A stretch of DNA of 64,000 nucleotides. Source: Rhynochetos jubatus. Taxonomy: Eukaryota > Chordata > Aves > Eurypygiformes > Rhynochetidae. The DNA lies in NCBI GenBank assembly GCA_027574665.1, contig CM050653.1, positions 13,848,664-13,912,663 of the forward strand, given 5' to 3'. The notes below the pieces were generated by a model. The model saw only the letters and a list, made by a program, of their open reading frames with translations, was not told where the DNA came from and did not search any database. The translations under genes and the position numbers were made by a program. Below, piece by piece: positions 40,037-52,679 of this stretch (position 1 is its first letter; each line of letters begins with the position of its first letter).

Positions 40037-42887
40037 TAAGTGACTCCAAATGAAGATTTATCAGAAGCTGTTTGTTTTTACCAGAATATTATATAATCCA
40101 TTTGCAATTTGGGAAATAAAATATTTTCTCACATCTCTAATAATAATTAGCTTGGCACTCAAAGCAATAAAACAAAATCATTTAGATAATTGGAACTGGC
40201 TAAGTAACCAATTATTTGAAGATCTCTTTGTGGCTTAAGGAGAACAAATAAGAATGTACTCCCAAAGTGAATATCCGATGCACAGTTTCTGCTAATGTTT
40301 CACAAGCAGACAGTATTATGGATGTGTCACTTGCCATCACTTGCAGTAATTTAAGTCATTTCACATTTGATGATGATGTGGTGAAACAGAGTGTGCTCCC
40401 GCAATGCCATGAGAATGTAGAGCAATATTTGAAACACCTCTGAATGCCTCTTCCAGATTTTGAGTCCTATTGTGACATTGTGATGAATCCTGAATTGCAC
40501 CATCCAAAATTGTTACAGGATGCAAGATACCTTCAAAGACACTTCTCTACTGGCCTAACAAAAGCAAATCATTATATTTCTACTATGCCTTTCTTCATGT
40601 TGACTCAGTCTCAATGAATAAGGTATAAATAGGTAGAAAAACATGTAATGACCACTTACAGAATGTTGTTTGGTAATGGGTGTTGTTAACCACTTATACT
40701 TCTTATCATGACTCGTAGGCTGTGCCTCAATGAAGCCCATAAATTGCACTTTCCTGAGAACATCCACTCCTAAATTACACAAATAGTTACTCTTGTGTGT
40801 TCTGCCAACAGTCAAGCACTCTGGTTGGTAAAATACTGGAATGCATTTCGTGTAGCTTGGCACTCTTCACAGTGATCTTTCTTTCTTTCTTCCTTGGCAA
40901 AGCTCTGTTCTTGGGGTGATCAAAAATGACAGCAACAAAAAGGAGCACATTATAATCTTACTGCAAAGGTAGGGTTTTAGCTTCCTGTTGCAGGGTGGTG
41001 TCAATTGTCAGCCTCTTGTTTGGTTTGTTTAGCTGGCTTTTATTCTTCTCTGACATTTAGAGATTATGTGTTTTCCTTTTCCTCCTCCTCATTGCTGGAG
41101 CCATCTGTGGGCCTTTACACAGACACATCCATTAGGATTATTAGATAGACAAAGTTAATGTGCACTGGAGTAAAATGACAAACTCCTTTTCCTAATTAAT
41201 CTTATCACTGCTGTTCAAGTGAGGATTGCAAACTTCTGAAGTAGTTTGAAAATGAATTTATTACATTTCCATGAGCATTTTTCTGCTACTTTAAAGTGTT
41301 CTTGAAGTTAAACAGTGGAGTGCCCTAGGATCCTGGTCCCCTGAAACCACATGTGCATTAAGAGTTCGCTGGGTCCAGTCCTGGATGCTGGACCTCAGCT
41401 GTCTGCACTGTTTGACTGTGAGGACCATCCCTGCTGTGCTGTCAGTCTGACCAATTGGTGCTCTGTTGCATGATCCCTAGGTGCTCCACGCTCAAGACTT
41501 TGCGTGGTCCACTTGTGATAAAAAAACTTCAGTTCTGGAGGCTAAGAGAACCCAGTAGTGCAAGTCTGACCATCCAGTTAAGGGATGCATTAGAGCGACC
41601 ATTGCTTCATTCAGTTTATGTCTTGGGCTTTCTGTCTGTGCAAACTATAAGACAAGAGGATTTGCAACCCAGACACTGAAAACTGACTCCACTGTAAACT
41701 CAAGATGCAGCTGGGATGGATACCCAGAGCTGTGATCTGGGAATATTTCACAGCTACACATGATCTAGATGTGACTGAAAGAAGTATGAAAATTGAACAC
41801 ATGGACCCCACATATCATATTGGCAACAAAACCAAAATATTAAAACATTTATGTGAATAGCAGAGATGAGAAAGTGGTTAATCTCTGCCCCAGTTCCACC
41901 TTTATATGGCAGTATTGTCAGCATGAAAGAATGGAGTGCCTACATCATCTGATTCCAGAAATTCATCATTATTATTAACTGCTACCATTTCCATCAGGGA
42001 AACTGAGAATATTTTTTCACATTCAGATCTTCCTGAACAATTGACTTACTCCTACCTGTCACTTTCTTACCACTTCAGCCAAGCCAGGTCTAAAATATTG
42101 CCCCTATATTTCAGGATTTTCCTTTCCTCCTCTTTTTTGTTACATACACGCCTGCTTTCCTGATGTGTAATTTGTTGGATCTTAGAAAAATAAGTTTGGA
42201 AAGTATGTATGATCAGTTCTCTTGACCAGCTGTCAGGGAGGTAGGCAAGTTTTGTACATGACTTGCTTTTAGTTGTGTGCTCCAAAGTGATTTCTACATT
42301 TACCCTAGTTCTAATTTCATTAATGAAAGAATTTTTTCATCTTAACTTTTTTCTATATTGGAGTATTTTTCCACTTTTGCTGTACTTGTGCTAAATACTT
42401 ACAATTATTTTAGAAATCAGAACTCAGGGAGTTCAACCTTCAAAAGGTCTGAACATTTTACTTCAGACACACAAAGCTTTGTAAATCTCTTCCCTTGCGT
42501 AGACTTTCGTAATTTGAATATATACAAATCTTAAACTTTAAAGTAATTTGGTCATTGAATTTCATCTTACTTTTTGAAGACATTCTATGCTCTCCTATGC
42601 TGCATAAATTATAAATTCATTTATAATATTTAGTTTACAAAACTCTCTTATGTCTACTTATTGCTTATTACATAAAATTTGAATTACATAGTTTCTGGGC
42701 AAATACATCTAGAAAAGCACATTAATCAAAACTGAGAGATTATTTATTGTATCACATTAGCTCCTGGAAACTTCAGCCATAGATCAGAGCAAATTTCTTC
42801 TAGTCACATAGACTAATAGTGGGGAGATTTTAGAATTCTTGTTAGTGGAAGATGTAAGTTGTAATGAAGTGTTTAGGGTCTGCTAAC

Positions 42888-42903
42888 AAAAAAAAAAAAA
42901 AAA
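42888..42903. repeat. Poly(A) run, 16 A
   Basis: An uninterrupted run of 16 A on the + strand. No retrosequence could be recognised immediately upstream. Confidence 0.85.
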
Positions 42904-43329
42904 GTGAAAGATATTTCAGTTATAACTATATCAAACGTATAATTTAGATCTGTTCAAAATTAATCCACTCTACCATAAAAATGGCATTCAGGTGTCATAT
43001 ACCCTTGGTGACATCCCTCTGCTGAGATCCTTTACTAACCAGTGTGCTGCATAGCGTGCTATGATCCCTGCCTTCTGACTCAGAAGCCGAAGTGTACAGT
43101 GCTTAAAACACAGCAGGAAAACCTAGTACTTATTACAGACATTAGTGCTAATCTTCTAAACTACAAGTCTTTGTAGTGGTTCAGAAGACATTATAGCTAT
43201 GCCCATGCTAGCAAAATGTTACAGAAAGAAGCTATAGGATTGAGAAAAATGTTTGTTCTGGAATTGCTATGTGACTGTCATGGAGAGAAAATTAATTACT
43301 ATTCTCTGAAAATTGTTTTAAACTCTTCA

Positions 43330-43356
43330 TTATATATATATACATATATATATACA
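43330..43356. repeat. TA microsatellite
   Basis: Alternating T and A with two interrupting C bases. Simple sequence, likely length-variable between individuals. Confidence 0.85.
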
Positions 43357-44149
43357 CACTTTGGTGTCACTTGAATTTGTCTAGTTTCAGCTTCCACTAA
43401 TTGGATCATTATCCACTTTTTCATTAACTGAACACTCTGCTCTCAACACTTTGCTCCATATATATATTCAGAGTGTATGAACAAGTCACTCTTAGCCTCC
43501 TTTTGCTATGATAAAATAGATTAACCTCTTCCCATAACTTTACATTATTTTTAAATCATTATTGTGGGTTTTCTCAGAACCATTTCCTATTTATCAAGAT
43601 CTTTCTTGAAGCACCTACACCAGTTCTAGGCATACTATTCCTGACTCACTAACATAACAGTCAGTCACAAAGTACTGCAACTATTAGTGTTCTCTCATTC
43701 TCATGCATGAGAATCTTAGACCTCTTAGCCATCACAGTGAGTCTGGTAGTCTTGGCAGATGATTGATAACTCATCTCCATCAGACACCTCTCTGTATGTT
43801 TTTGATCTATACCAATTGAACCACTTCCACATGATTTTGGGGTACATTTTAGGTGCTGATTATGGGAAAGAGGCCATTTTAAACAGGCTTTTCTCATCCG
43901 GAAGACATGTTTCAAAGACTAGGAGGTTTTTTTAATATGAATGAAGGCAATTTTCTACCGTAACACTTGAGTCCTTTTCAGAGTAGCTGTGTCTTCAGGA
44001 CTCTTCCATCGCATATTTTCCTTGTTTCTCCATGCATGACTTTGTCAAAATTGAAACTCACTTTTTTTTTTGTTGTTGTCTGTGGTGGTAGTGCTGACTG
44101 ATCTAGATTGCCTTTCTCTCTCAAGCTGTCTTTATGTTCCCTTAACACT

Positions 44150-44640
44150 CTTCCAGCTTTCTGCCATTTCCTGAGTTTACAGGAGATCAGCTTATGCTTT
44201 CTAGATCATTGGCAAAATAGCATGGGATGAAGAATCACATTTTGTGTGAATTTTTCAGAAACATCCACTCACTGATGATTAGTCATTTGCAATTTGATAT
44301 ACAGATATCTTAATTAACAGGTTTTAATCCACTTAATGTGTTGATAGCATATTGTTCAAGTTCTTTAATCAAAAGGGCATGTGATGTGAAATCAGAAGTT
44401 TAATCATATTACATGAACACTATTATCTTTATCAGCCAAATATTTAATCTCATCAAAAAAGATATTAAGTTACTTTGACATGATTCATTTTCCTGAACCC
44501 ATGTTGATTGGCATCAATTATATTTTCTTTCTTTAATTCTTTGTTAATTAAGTTCCATAAATCAAGTTCTGTGTCAGCCATTCTACTACTGCTCACTAAA
44601 AGCCTGTTTCTACCCCTATTGGATGACTGAAACTTGAAAG
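44150..44640 (-). pseudogene. Ancient non-LTR retrotransposon RT relic (CR1/L3-like)
   Basis: Conceptual translation of the minus strand gives, in the correct order for a LINE reverse transcriptase, several eroded RT landmarks. They are NRLLVSSS (cf. NYRPVSLTS), ELDLWNLINKELKKENIID followed by ANQHGFRK with the QHGF box at 44495-44506, then after a one-base frame change FFDEIKYLADKDNSVHVI, then DFTSHALLIKELEQYAI (44349-44384 for the SHALLIKELEQY core), and finally FANDLESIS (44190-44213; cf. INDLE). Stops and frame changes break it at several points, and the AFD core of motif A is deleted. The catalytic ADD box is not found downstream. It is much more decayed and AT-rich than the CR1 copies elsewhere in the window, so it belongs to an older wave. 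Lineage is uncertain: CR1, L3 or a related clade. Confidence 0.6.
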
Positions 44641-47600
44641 AATGAAGCATAATCAAATGTACTGAAGGATATAAGAAAGAATAAGTAAACAGTACATGCT
44701 TGTTTCTTCACAGAGTGTAAATATGAGCAGACACCTAAAAACTTGTTGTTAAGTTCCTATGGAAAGAGTTCCTGATATTTTGCAGTAATTCTGTTATTTC
44801 AGTAGAAACCAGCTGTTAAATTTCATAACTAGGCCTCGTTTAATTTCAGTTTCTTTTTGTGAAAGACTGGATAAAGGCAAATTTCCATTCCTTTGGGTAA
44901 AGAAGTGGCTATCAAAATCCACTACAACTGCAACTGTACAGATGATCAAATGTTGACCTGGCATGACAAAGAATGATAGAGAAATGCTAATTAATGTTGG
45001 AGAAAATGTTAGGGCTGGTAGAAACAACACTGTCAAATGATAAATTCAGTATTTTACATACTGTGTTCTCATTTATTACTTTTATGAAAAGTAGAATTTG
45101 ATTAATGAAAGTCACCTTCTCTTTAAATTTTGACATGTCATTATGCTTCAGGATTTCACATCTGAATGTAAAATGAGACTCCCTAGGCCTGATTCACAAA
45201 TCATCCAAGTATATTTGAAGAATACATACGTTTTCCAAACACATTCCAGGTTTAAGTAAAAGTTCATTTGTTATGTATTAAATAAGACAAAAGAAAGATA
45301 TCGGATCTTTTTCTGCTGTTTGTGTTGTCTACTGGAAAACCTGCTTTCAAAAATGTAAAGCGAACAGGACTATATTCTGCTGAAGAATCCAAATATGTAC
45401 AATGTCGGTACTGGTGTCATGGTGATTCCACTCACAGTCTTCTGTTCAAACACCCTCAAAATACCCTCACCTTTAAATCTCCAAGGATTAGAATTTAGTG
45501 CAGTGTGCTTTCAATATTCAGAGTAGTAGCTGCCTAATACAGTCCCCTGCCATTGATGCAGATTCTTCCATAGACTTCAAAGGATTTTGTAGTAAATCCT
45601 AACATTCCAAACGGTGGACAATTCTTAGTAAATGGTATATCAAACACAAGTGGACACTTTCTCCCTGCAGGAACCATAAATAAGGCTATTCAAACCTAAA
45701 ATTGTTAATACTGTAATGATTTCTGGATAGTCAATTGTGATTTTTTTGCATAACATCAAAATTATATCTTGTCAAAATATATTAACTACAGGCTTAGTTC
45801 TTTTCAAACTTACTCAGTATGAGACACATGCCCCTATTATCAGTAGTATAATAGGATATGGATCTATTAGCCCTTTAAATAATGTAACGTAAACAATTGA
45901 TACCACCTTCACCTGGTGGTTTGGAATCATCATATAAAAGCCATGATATCACATCTGAGAATCACTGAGCTTCACTGGCAAGCCCTGAACCTGTACATAG
46001 TCGCTTTACGATGACTTCAACATGGGTACCCTGGGTAGCAAGTTAATTATTTAGTGATGGTCATCTCTTGACTCTGTGAGAAAGCTGTGAATCACTTGGC
46101 TTCAGCAATATTAATCAATTACTTTGATTGTCTAGCGAGAGGATAAAGGGGTGTAAATAAAATCAAAGCAATGCAATGCTTTTTAATTCAATCTTCCCTG
46201 AACTGTTTTAGTTAGTGTACCTATAAAATAGAGAAACAAGTGTGAGAGAAATGACAAAAGAGCTGATTAACAGTGTTTCTTATAATACATACACTTAACT
46301 CCTTTAATGGGACTCCTCTGAAAGGGCTCTGAAAAGAAAAACAAATATATAACCTACTGGTATTTATTTTGGGTGTTGAGAGACATATTTCCAATGTAGC
46401 TTATGGAGATAGACAGTGATCTCCAGAGACCTACTAGGTGGCCTGAATTTGGACCAAGTGAATTCCCTCCAAAATTATAGAGTGATATTGATAGACACAT
46501 GTAGCCCGATCTGAAAATTTGAGATTTGACAGCATTTTTTTTCTTTTAACAACAGAAATGTGAAAATTAACCAGCTTCAATACTTTCCTGCCAAAACACA
46601 CTAGAAATGTACTATAGTTATCACATTAATCTTTTTAAACTGTTGTATTGCAGAAAGAAAGCAAGATTCTAAAATATGTTTGATCTTTCCAAGTCAGTAA
46701 ATACTGGTTTAGAACTGCTTTCATTACTCTTTCCTCCAAAATGGTATTTTGAATCTCAGTGTCTTACAGACAGGTTGAGTACAGAAAGGTATAAAAAGGC
46801 AGTGTGTTTTGCAGTCATTCCCAGAAACAGTTGAAATCTGCTCCAGCTTCTCTTCAGTGTCAGGGATCAAAGAAGAATCATTTGAAATGCAATGAACTTG
46901 AGCCATTTTATCAGGCAGGTGATCAATACTTCAGTGTGTACTAAATGTTAAGATATTCCATTTCTAGGAATAGTACCAAAACCATAATTTTATTAGGGGT
47001 TCTTCAGATTCACATTACATTTAGAAATAGAAAACAAGCCTAAAGTGAGATTTATATCTTTTTAAGTATATTAGAAATTTTAATAGGTGGGGAAATAAAA
47101 GTCTAAGTCTCAGGAAAGTTAGTCCTCTCAGTCCTGTCTATCAAGTCATGTGGCATGTTTAATACAACAGAACTGTATGCAAAAGTAACTATATTTCAGT
47201 TTCTAAGAAGTGATCAGAGAGTATTAAACCAGATATTCACTGTCAGAGTGAAAGTTTAGGGTTTTCCTTTAAAGGTTAATAGATTATTAATGTTCTTGTT
47301 TACAGGCAGAAATACACATATTAATTCTTAATTTGAAAGAATAAAGAGTTTTAGGAATGGAAATTTGCTTTGCTTGCATGTAAGTAAGGGAATGTTTGAA
47401 ATCAACAACTCTTGAACAGTTATTTTACTGCATCTTATCTTTCATGATGACCACTGATATGTATTTTCATGTGAGCTGCTCCAGTTCCTAAATTAAGAGA
47501 AAATGAGATAAAATGTAACTTTGAATAATAATTATGACTGATTTACTGTGAGATTCTAAACCAACATTTGACAAATGAACAGTATTCATTTTCGGCTAGA

Positions 47601-48174
47601 AAGTAAAAAAGCAGCAGATTATATTAAAAACTCTTGACATCTGTAAAGTAATCTGTTCTCTGACATGCAAATAACCTAGCTTCTTACCATAGCATCTGTT
47701 TCCACCTCAAGAATAACCTTGTTGGCTAAAAAATGTTCCACAGGCCATCAAGAGGATAAAGAAAAAGGTACTGAGACAAATAAATTTGCATTAAAAATAA
47801 ATTTTAAAAGCTGCACAGGTTTTTAATTTACCTTAACATTTGTTCCTAATTTTCTACTGTAACACTATGACACTTGCATTTATCTTGAGAATGTTTTGCC
47901 CAGTCTGTGAGCCACAAGCCTAATTCATAAAAAATAGACTCAAAGAACACTCTAGGCTCAAAATACCCATTTAACTGAAGCCACTCTAGTCATCATCACC
48001 ATTCTCTAAATCACCATCATCATCATCATCTTCTAATTCCCTCTAGCTGTATGGATTGCTCCATTAAGAAAGTCTGTTTTGGATGTCAGTTGTAATTCTC
48101 TCAGTCAGTGTCTGTTTCAGTCTCATTGCAAGTAATCTCCAGCTTGCTCAAATGTGAAATTTCTTTTTTCACAG
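44641..48174. other. Non-genic sequence with possible regulatory motifs
   Basis: No gene recognised. Motifs visible are two opposed TCF/LEF-type sequences, CTTTGAT at 46122-46128 and ATCAAAG at 46162-46168, in a repeat-free block, and CTACTAGGTGGCCT at 46431-46444, close to the core of a CTCF site. Both are weak single-sequence evidence. An ATC microsatellite lies at 48011-48030. Confidence 0.5.
48011..48030. repeat. ATC microsatellite
   Basis: About six ATC units. On the minus strand it would encode an acidic aspartate run, which is why frames there look like part of an acidic protein. Confidence 0.8.
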
Positions 48175-48232
48175 GATCTGGAAAAAAAGATGAGATTTTA
48201 ACTGTTCCAAGAGGGAAGTGTTTTCTTGATGA
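48175..48232 (+). other. Possible cryptic or real short exon
   Basis: A 58-bp segment is bounded by a good acceptor, a pyrimidine run ending TTTCTTTTTTCACAG at 48174, and a consensus donor GTAAGT at 48233-48238. One frame is open throughout (SGKKDEILTVPRGKCFLD) with two extra bases at each end, so it would enter and leave between codons. I recognise no protein. Matches of this quality arise by chance in tens of kilobases, and no partner exon was found nearby. Confidence 0.15.
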
Positions 48233-51200
48233 GTAAGTTTTCTGCAAATCAAGGCATCAGAAATCTTGTGCAATGACATTTACAATTTCTGTAGGCTGTG
48301 CTCCATGTAGAACCCTTTAGTTGACATGATATGGAAAAATGTGAGTTTGTAGTGAACTCAAGCCAGAGGCACCATGACCTAACACTGCTGAATAGAGTTT
48401 GGAAAATATATTCTCTTCTCTCTATTCACGTGGTTCTATCTCAAATAACCAGCTCTTTCATGTTATCCAACCAGCTGTTTTCCAGAAACTTGTTCCAGAT
48501 GTAATAAGCCTCATGTCTTGCTACTGGGAGTTGAATGAAATTCAGAAATTTAAAAAGGAAACAAATGCTTAAAAATTGACAATCAAGACCTCTTTGCATG
48601 TCAGCTATGTGAGGCATAGCCTCCTTCAATTTCTTCACAAAAATCAAGGCAGTTCTTACATCACTGATCAAGTGTGCTAAAGTACTTTAATTTTCTCTAA
48701 GGATTTTTTTTTTCACAGCAGGAGCAGATAACTGTAATTTAATGTAAACATAGAAAGTAAACCTTTCTACTCAAAAAGAAGGAGTTTCCCTCATGCCCGA
48801 TGCAATAGCAATTTAATGTCAATAACGTCACTTAGGAATGCCTCCATGTGTGATTTGTAGGAACCTTCCATGCACATATTAACCACCTTTGGGATTATGA
48901 TACTGACAAGTGGTCAAAAATGCATGGAGGCATGTCCTTCACTAAATCTACTTGTTCAAGGGTATGTTAGGTTAAAATTCAGTGAATTACATGTTTATAT
49001 TCCTGTAACTAGTACCTTTATGTTACTTATAAAAATTCTAAAAACTTTAAGAGCTAAATTCTGCTGCTAAGCTCTATCAAGATAAAAGCCATCTGGCTCC
49101 TATATACAGCATAAGTTTGATTTTGGCTGATGAATATCACACGCAGCTGACAAGGTCCAGCTATCCAACTGTCTTGTTTCTGGTAGTGGTGATTAACAGA
49201 CACTTGAGGAAGGAGACCAGAATGCTCCTTAAGCATCTTCCATTCTGTACCTTTCAGACCGGCGGGGTTATGGATGCTGTAATTGCACATAATATGCCCC
49301 ACCTCTTTTTTTTTTTCCTTTGAGTGATTTTCCAACCTACATAAACTTTTGACATCAGTGAAGTCATGTGGAAATAAATTCCTGAATTTAATCATGTGTG
49401 TAAAAAGTATTGGCTTTTGTTTATTTTATACCTGATACATTTGGTGTCACAGCTCTTTCACTGCAGGCAAATAAAAAACACCCTGCTCACCTGTAGCTAT
49501 CTGTGCACACAGTGAAAAAATTAGTTACCTCACATTAAAATCATATCAGTATCATTAGTCCATGCTGCTTCAGTATTTTGTTATTTGCTATAAACACACA
49601 TGGTTTTCTTAAATAGCACATATTGAATTACCATGAAGAATTTTGGGGGTTTTCTTTGTCTTCCTCTGCACTTCAAACCAAGTCTATGCCAATATTCCAG
49701 ATTCCTTGTTTAAGATACTTTTACATTACGCGGGATAAGAAGTTAGAGTTTCATACATTGAGCCCTTAGAGTTTCATATATTAAGCAGGTGGCCTTAACT
49801 GACACAACATACTGTCTTACGTTACACAGTAAGATTACTATCTCATGCAATGTTTTCAAGTTTGCTCTTTGCAGCTATAATGTGTGAAATGTACATTCAG
49901 TTAGCAGACGGAAAGCTCATGTATGGAGATGAAAAGGGCAAGGTCCTCCTACAAATGTCTAACTTGGCCAAAGTGCCCCTTCTGCTACTTTTTAGCCTCT
50001 CCACTAAGGGACATCCTACATCACAATGTATACAAACAGAAGATCCAGCTTTTCCTATGGAATTAAAATATTCATTCCAAGTTAATTGGAGGGGCATTGT
50101 TTTCTTTGTTTGACAGGTTGTTTAGGATAAGTAAGCTGCAGGCATGTGAAATAACAACCCAGAGCCTGACACCACAGCTATCGGGAGAAGTGACAGTGTC
50201 TGGGGCTACCGAGCTTGCTCTCACAAATGGTTTCAATATTTGCTCTCTTCTTGGGGTACGTTGCAGCCATTTTCTGATCACTACAATCCTCTGAAACAGA
50301 AGTGATCTTCATCAAAGTCCTGAAGCCAGTTAAATTTGAATCAAAACTGCAACTGTTTAGATTTACTCTCCAGAGCCTTACAATACCACAAGGAATTGCT
50401 CTAGTATGATAGCCACCTGTGCTGACCTTTTCAGCCCTTCCTGTTGAACAGACTTGGCTAGATTAACATTTTCCTTCAAATGGACATCCTCATATAAGCA
50501 CCTTAATCAACAAGTAGCCTCAAGGGAAGTGAAGTCAACACAACTTATTGCCTCACAATTTTCCATAGGCCCATGCATGTTCTTATCATTTACGCTTACT
50601 CCTGTGAATAATTTTTCAATATGCTTGCAGTAATCATAAATAAACATTTGACAGTGGTCAGTCTGATAATTTTCTGCAAAGTACTGCTGCAATTGAAGTC
50701 CCATAACTTAAGTCTCTGATGTACTCTACACCGTTTAAAATCTAAAGAAACCTGGACAACAGTAGAGTGTCTTTTGCTCAAAGCCTCAGCGAATTAGCAG
50801 GTTTCAAATAAAAAGAAAGAATTAGTTATTTGCTTTACAGAATATACTGTATCTGAGGTATGTCTAAAGGACATGTTGATTTCCTCCTTTTCTTTAGCTG
50901 TCCCACTTCCTCAGCACTATTCTTGCAGAGCCAGCAGGAACAAACTATAATGACTGGGTCAAACGCTGAAGAAATAGCTTATAGCCTTTTTTCTAAAACC
51001 TTGTGGTGCACAGACTCAGCATGATCAAAACCATTGAATTTTCTCTATGACTAACTGCTGTTTTCATTACTGCACTGCACTTCTATAACAATGCTCTCCA
51101 TCTCTACCTTCATACATGCCAACTGTCCCATTTTCAGCTAGACAATTCTCATTTTTCTTATCTGTTTTCAGCTCTCACATACTTTATCTGCCATGTCCGT

Positions 51201-52026
51201 TTTGTTTGCCCATGCACATTAATGCAGCTGAGGCAGAGGCAGTTAATGGCAATATGTCTTCCACAAGGATGCGACAGGTCTGCATTATTGGTGTATGCTA
51301 TGTTTGGAGCAGGCTGAGAGTGAAGCTGAGCACTGTTTAATCTGTTTAATTTGAAGGTGCAGGGTGTGGCTAGCTGTTCAATCTTCTGGCTGTTAGCACT
51401 GCACTAAAGATAGCTTCAAAGCAGAGTAAAACCTCACGGCACACTCTGTGCACTGCCTTCGTGTAATAGAATCTGAAAAGAGCTATTTATGTATTCATAC
51501 AATGGTACTTCCTTGTTGTATAAAACATCAGAATCCTTTTTAATATATGATATTCTGATGCATAAGTCTCAAACAAATCAATCCTTAAAGCACAAATGAG
51601 TACAATCATTTTAGGTGCCGCTTTTCTTTTTCTTTCACAAATAAATGCTGCATTAAATAGATTTCAGAGACAAGAATAAATGAGAAGAGAGGCCTGAAGT
51701 ACTGATCTCATCAGATACCTCTCAGCTCCATTCTTCATGACAGCTTTTCAAGCGGCTAAGCTAGAGTTCAGTACTTTCATGTTCATCTCCTGTTAAACAA
51801 ATAGCACACTAAGAGAGCTATGTAATTGCCTCTTTTTGAGGGAGAGAGACAAGTCCAGGTTTCCTGGCACAAATAGCCCCATTGAGTTCAGTGGCATAAG
51901 TCTGTGACCCTCAATACAATGAGATGATGATTTCTGATCTTGCTTTCTTCGTTATATTTCCTGCTAAGTAGAGAGATCTGACATGAATAACTAGTCTCAA
52001 ACTGTCTGTGCAAATTTATTGTATGG
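48233..52026. other. Non-genic AT-rich sequence
   Basis: No gene or recognised transposon. The minus-strand frames at 48441-48671 (76 codons) and 49054-49395 (113 codons) carry no motif I know. A 23-bp tandem duplication lies at 49743-49788. Confidence 0.6.
49743..49788. repeat. 23-bp tandem duplication
   Basis: TTAGAGTTTCATACATTGAGC.. is followed directly by TTAGAGTTTCATATATTAAGC... The two units differ at a few positions, so the duplication is not fresh. Confidence 0.8.
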
Positions 52027-52113
52027 AATAATAATAAAAATAAAACTAGTAACAACAACAATAACAATAATAAATAAGGATTATATAAATAATAATATAA
52101 ATAATAATAATAT
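52027..52113. repeat. AAT/AAC-rich compound microsatellite
   Basis: Nearly 90 bases of ATA, AAT, AAC and TATAAATAA units on the + strand, with only one short less repetitive part. Simple repeat; probably polymorphic. Confidence 0.85.
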
Positions 52114-52679
52114 CGAGTACTCTGGTAACTCTGTTAAATAAACAGATAAGGCTTTCAGTGGCAGGCATCATAGCAAGAAGATGATTCACAGAGCACACAT
52201 GAATGCTTGTCATCCTCAGGGGCAAACTACAGCAAGTCCTATTAATGATTCATAGGGTGGAATTTTCTGGTAGAGCTGCATGTTCCAGCTTAGCACACTG
52301 ACATTATCGGTACCTCAACAGTATTCAAATAAATGCTGAGCTCACTCAGTCCTAGGCAAAAATGCCAAGGGGATACCAGTTAGATACATGGCATAAATGA
52401 AGGGGAGGAAGAATTAAAGCTACTGGAAGCAAAGAAAGAGTTATGGGTTAGCAGGTTGGTCATAAGCAGTATATGCTAACAGCATATGTGACACATTGTT
52501 ATAGCTGGTCAGGAATAGCTGGAATATACCAGGGACACAACATATTAGGGACATGTATGTCCAGAAACACAAAAATTAAGGAAAAATGGAGACAAACACA
52601 CATTTTATTTTACATTAGTTCTATGGTTTTTATATTCTCCCGCCAAAATGCCAGTTCTTTTCCAGTATAACGCTGCCTG
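52114..52679. other. Non-genic AT-rich sequence
   Basis: Nothing recognised between the microsatellite and the GC-rich block that follows. Confidence 0.6.

Larger units (their letters stand above)
40037..44149. other. Non-genic AT-rich interval (part 2)
   Basis: No gene or recognised element. Holds a 16-base A run (42888-42903) and a TA-rich microsatellite (43330-43356). The stretch 41090-41240 is of mixed composition and free of simple repeats. The 41320-41520 stretch is more GC-rich than its surroundings but matches nothing I know. Confidence 0.6.

Noticed and set aside
47990-48671. Minus-strand stretch that looked like a processed pseudogene with an acidic Asp/Glu tract
   Set aside because: The acidic tract is just the ATC microsatellite, the rest has many stops in all frames, and no parent protein was recognised.
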